Notes under the pieces: model-generated
The model's input: only the letters and a program-made list of their open reading frames with translations
Told to the model about the DNA's origin: nothing
The model's database searches: none
In this document: piece after piece, positions 33,033 through 35,060 of the stretch
How the letters are laid out: each line of letters begins with the position of its first letter
Numbering within the stretch: the stretch's first letter is position 1
Source of the DNA: Leptolyngbyaceae cyanobacterium M33_DOE_097
Lineage (GTDB): Bacteria; Cyanobacteriota; Cyanobacteriia; Leptolyngbyales; Leptolyngbyaceae
DNA: 35,060 bases
Assembly (NCBI GenBank): GCA_015296075.1
Contig: DVDV01000060.1
Location: forward strand, 1-35,060
Reading direction: 5' to 3'
Made by a program: the position numbers and the translations under genes

Positions 33033-33557
33033 ATGACTACTGCCCCAAAAATCACTCACGCTTTTGCCATTCTTGCACCCGTACCAGAGGAGCACTTGCT
33101 ATCTGGATTAGAGGCAATTCAAGTACAGGAAGCCAAGGGTATTGAAGAACCGATTGTTGCTTTTGGCAGTACAGCCTTTAATATTTTTCGCAAAGCTGAT
33201 GAGTTACGAGGGGGGCATGGAGGAAGTCTGGTAGAAGTTTTTCTCTACGCTTCTCATGCTGAAGAACAACCCTTAACTCCAAGGGCAACATGGCATGCAG
33301 TTTATGTGAAGCATATTGAAGCAAGAAATGGGCGTTACCCCAAGGAGCGATCTTATGAACGTCCTGAAACCGCTCTCAATGGCGATAAGCCTGTTTGGGC
33401 AATTTTTTGGCAAGTTCAGAGCTTGAAGAAATTGAATGTACCGATTCCCATCAAGCAATTTCACGGTTTAGATAAGCGATCGCCCTATCAAGCTCGTTTT
33501 ATTCCTGAAGGTCCGCTATTGGTGCAATATCCTCAGCTACCAGGGAGCGTATCCTAA
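33033..33557 (+). CDS. Unrecognised protein between drmD and drmMI
   Basis: Protein of 174 residues from the ATG at 33033 (MTTAPKITHAFAIL). No signal or membrane segment. It is a compact alpha/beta protein with GSTAFNIFR, FLYASHAEEQP, ATWHAVYVKHIEAR, PVWAIFWQVQSL and EGPLLVQYPQL. The aromatic-rich strand in the WAIFWQV part distantly recalls EVE/PUA-like domains that read modified bases; that is a guess from pattern only. Its stop shares a base with the start of the following gene (TAATG), so the two are coupled. It starts 17 bp after drmD, so it is part of the same operon. Confidence 0.7.
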   Translation: MTTAPKITHAFAILAPVPEEHLLSGLEAIQVQEAKGIEEPIVAFGSTAFNIFRKADELRGGHGGSLVEVFLYASHAEEQPLTPRATWHAVYVKHIEARNGRYPKERSYERPETALNGDKPVWAIFWQVQSLKKLNVPIPIKQFHGLDKRSPYQARFIPEGPLLVQYPQLPGSVS

Positions 33558-34549
33558 TGCGCTCGATCAGTTCTTACGATGCACTTGAAAATCTTGGGAG
33601 AGTGCGGCTTTCCAAAAACTTCTTTATGCGAGATTTTCTGTATAGCGAGATCTCCAATTACTACAAAATTCCTAATATTCCAGAAAATCCAGACCTTGCC
33701 ATTGAGGTGGGCAAGCATTTATGTGAAGACTTGCTGGAACCGCTTCAAGAAGCCTTTGGGCGAATTACTATTCGGTCTGCCTACCGTTCTCTGGCGGTTA
33801 ATCAGTTTGGAAATGAGCATGACCACAACTGCGGTAGTAACGAGAACAACCGGGCTGGACATATTTGGGATTGGCGTGACAAGGATGGCTGTATCGGAGG
33901 GACCGTTTGTATTGCTGTGAACTGGTATCTCGACCAGTATGAGCAAACGGGCGATTTTCGACCGCTTGCCTGGTGGATTCATGACCACCTCCCTTACTCA
34001 AGTCTGTGCTTCTTTCCGAAACTGTGCGCTTTCAACATTACCTGGCGTGAAAACCCCAGTCGCAGCATCAGTAGTTATATTGCTCCGCATCGTGGCTATT
34101 TAACCCATGCAGAGATGGATAACTTTTTGGGAAACCACCGTGAGCATTATTCTGGCTTTCCAACCTTGAAAACAGGGCTAACAGTAGATGACTACCGACG
34201 AGCATTTGAGGCGATCGCCTCTGATCTGACAGAGGGACATCGGGCAATGCTCAAATCGCACTACCACGCTCCGCATCGAACCATCACCGCTTCACAGTTG
34301 GCAGAAGCAGCCTGCTATGAAGGCTATCAAGGGGCAAATATACAGTATGCCAAAGTCGGTCAAAAGGTGGCTAACTTCTTGGGCTATGAACCGCCGCAAA
34401 CTGAGAGGAATGGGCAACCCTTTTGGTCATGGGTTCTTGCGGATGGCGGATGGCGACGAAAAGACGATAGCTCTCAGCAAAATTGGTACTGGGTCATGCA
34501 TCCGCAGGTGATTGCAGCCCTTCCGCTTACAAGTTGGTTCGAGGTCTAA
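33557..34549 (+). CDS. M15-like peptidase-fold protein with C-terminal domain, in the DISARM-type operon
   Basis: Protein of 330 residues without a signal peptide. Residues about 17-75 (RLSKNFFMRDFLYSEIS, then EPLQEAFGRITIRSAYRS) match the front of M15-type peptidoglycan peptidases. The usual SxHxxGxAxD zinc motif is not present; instead it has AGHIWDWRDKDG, followed by LAWWIHDHLPYSSLCFF. Catalysis is therefore doubtful. A second domain at about 215-330 contains HRAMLKSHYHAPHRTIT, YAKVGQKVANFLGYEPP and FWSWVLADGGWR, ending in a Trp-rich strand; I recall this C-terminal type from other bacterial proteins but cannot name it. Such a two-domain protein in a restriction operon would act in the cytoplasm. 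It is coupled to the preceding gene and lies 2 bp before drmMI. Confidence 0.65.
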   Translation: MRSISSYDALENLGRVRLSKNFFMRDFLYSEISNYYKIPNIPENPDLAIEVGKHLCEDLLEPLQEAFGRITIRSAYRSLAVNQFGNEHDHNCGSNENNRAGHIWDWRDKDGCIGGTVCIAVNWYLDQYEQTGDFRPLAWWIHDHLPYSSLCFFPKLCAFNITWRENPSRSISSYIAPHRGYLTHAEMDNFLGNHREHYSGFPTLKTGLTVDDYRRAFEAIASDLTEGHRAMLKSHYHAPHRTITASQLAEAACYEGYQGANIQYAKVGQKVANFLGYEPPQTERNGQPFWSWVLADGGWRRKDDSSQQNWYWVMHPQVIAALPLTSWFEV

Positions 34550-34551
34550 CA

Positions 34552-34998
34552 ATGTCCACTGCACGTCACCACGCTGAATGGCTCTCTCTGGTTGAAGTAT
34601 CGGGTCCGTTCCTGAGCCTACCTGTGTTGCTTCAGGTATTTCCGAACGGGCTGGAGGCGCATGAACCAGAGCAGATGAGATTGCTGCGGTTTGCCCATGA
34701 GGAGTGGGAAGACAACCAGAAGAGCTTGCAGCCGGAGACTGCCATCCATCGCGCTTGGGTGGAGTTTGTGTTGCAAGAGACGCTGGGGTTGCCGGGTGAG
34801 GTGTTGTTATCGGGGCAGGCAATTCCAACCGGGTTGCAGGTGATGATTGCCGAGCATCAGGAAACGTTGCGTCCCGATTGGGTGGTGGTGAATCCCCGTG
34901 ATGCAGCAGAGGTAGGTAAACTGAGATCTTGCACCAGTTTCAACAAGGGGTTGCCAAAGAAGGAAAAATCTGAAAGAAAGGGCGTAATCAAAATTTAA
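34552..34998 (+). pseudogene. drmMI: DISARM methylase drmMI, N-terminal part only, interrupted
   Basis: Open frame of 148 residues. The first 116 or so (HAEWLSLVEVSGPFLSLPVL, then FAHEEWEDNQ and LRPDWVVVNP) look like the N-terminus of the large N6-adenine methylase of class 1 DISARM, which is normally over 1000 residues. The methylase motifs lie further downstream in the family and are not reached. From about 34905 the frame continues with 30 unrelated residues to a stop at 34996-34998. The sequence switches at about 34900-34925 to what looks like the end of an insertion sequence. Without the methylase, host-DNA marking by this locus should be lost unless the gene is complete elsewhere. Confidence 0.65.
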
Positions 34999-35060
34999 CT
35001 GAACGGTTATGGAAACCATTGTTCAACACGCCCAAGGATTAGTGTATAGCCTGCTTTGCC
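34921..35060 (+). mobile_element. Left end of an insertion sequence (continues past the window)
   Basis: The drmMI-like coding sequence stops at about 34900-34925. From CTGAGATCTTGCACCAGTTT (34921-34940) onward the DNA is unrelated. It carries no gene until an ATG at 35009. An IS terminus near 34921 with a transposase start 88 bp inside is a normal layout. The right end and target duplication lie outside the window, so the family cannot be fixed. Confidence 0.5.
35009..35060 (+). CDS. N-terminus of a probable IS transposase (partial)
   Basis: Seventeen codons are visible before the window ends: METIVQHAQGLVYSLLC. This opening resembles the N-terminus of a transposase type common in cyanobacteria, as I recall it. 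The match is too short to be sure, but the position just inside the presumed IS end supports it. No good ribosome-binding site is seen. Confidence 0.45.
   Translation, partial: METIVQHAQGLVYSLLC

Noticed and set aside
1-35060. CRISPR arrays and tRNA or rRNA genes
   Set aside because: No repeat-spacer pattern and no tRNA-like cloverleaf or rRNA segment was found in any intergenic stretch.

Overview
The window reads as DNA from a filamentous or unicellular cyanobacterium. The octamer GCGATCGC (HIP1) and partial forms of it recur throughout. Many products match cyanobacterial families: an RppA/RppB-type two-component pair, an NrsD-like exporter with a His-rich tail, CbtB under a cobalamin riboswitch, and a Uma2 remnant. 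Dense accessory cargo (metal resistance, a type IV secretion cluster, phage defence, gene remnants, an insertion sequence) suggests a plasmid or a chromosomal island. I see no replication gene, relaxase catalytic domain, tRNA or CRISPR array that would decide between them.

Layout. (1) 153-1316: a 5'-truncated penicillin-binding protein 2. (2) 1515-7601: a divergent metal-efflux locus. rppA-rppB point left; a short adaptor protein and an HME-type RND pump point right. The 117-bp spacer holds an 11-bp-spaced direct repeat that could be the regulator's site. (3) 7646-7750: a palindrome, then a 68-bp MITE-like element flanked by TTA repeats, one of which is the stop codon of sigJ. (4) 7751-9991, minus strand: SMI1/KNR4-like gene, azoR, and an ECF41 sigma factor. 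(5) 10241-11840, minus strand: cobalamin riboswitch, cbtB, and an unrecognised membrane protein built of two TM-Ig-TM units. (6) 12007-14326: a methyltransferase, then on the minus strand ynfA, a Crp/Fnr regulator and a Spy/CpxP-like periplasmic protein. (7) 14458-18278: a CsoR/RcnR/InrS-type operator, an NrsD/NreB-like MFS exporter, then a two-domain multicopper oxidase overlapping a ZIP-family transporter. (8) 18279-18747: a boundary region with a Uma2 fragment. (9) 18748-29746: an eight-gene colinear type IV secretion cluster (unknown 649-aa protein, pilin-like VirB2, VirB4, then VirB5-, VirB6-, VirB8-, VirB10- and VirB9-like proteins). (10) 29878-34998: a class 1 DISARM-type locus (drmD, two extra genes, drmMI). 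drmMI is broken after about 120 codons by what looks like the left end of an insertion sequence, whose presumed transposase starts at 35009 and runs off the window.

How the genes fit together. Regions 2, 5, 6 and 7 form a transition-metal island. Nickel and cobalt are the likeliest ions, by analogy with the Synechocystis nrs genes and B12-controlled cobalt uptake. The pump and MFS protein would export; CbtB and perhaps ZIP would import; the oxidase may change the redox state of Cu or Fe. At least three separate controls are visible: a two-component system, a cobalamin riboswitch, and a GC-tract operator. The secretion cluster has a core channel and pilus set but no VirB11, coupling protein or relaxase in view. 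The DISARM-type locus follows it on the same strand, behind a perfect palindrome.

Least explained are the riboswitch-controlled TM-Ig-TM protein, the two genes between drmD and drmMI, and the helically phased GTAAA array upstream of the riboswitch. All assignments come from reading the sequence and recalling families; no database search was run.
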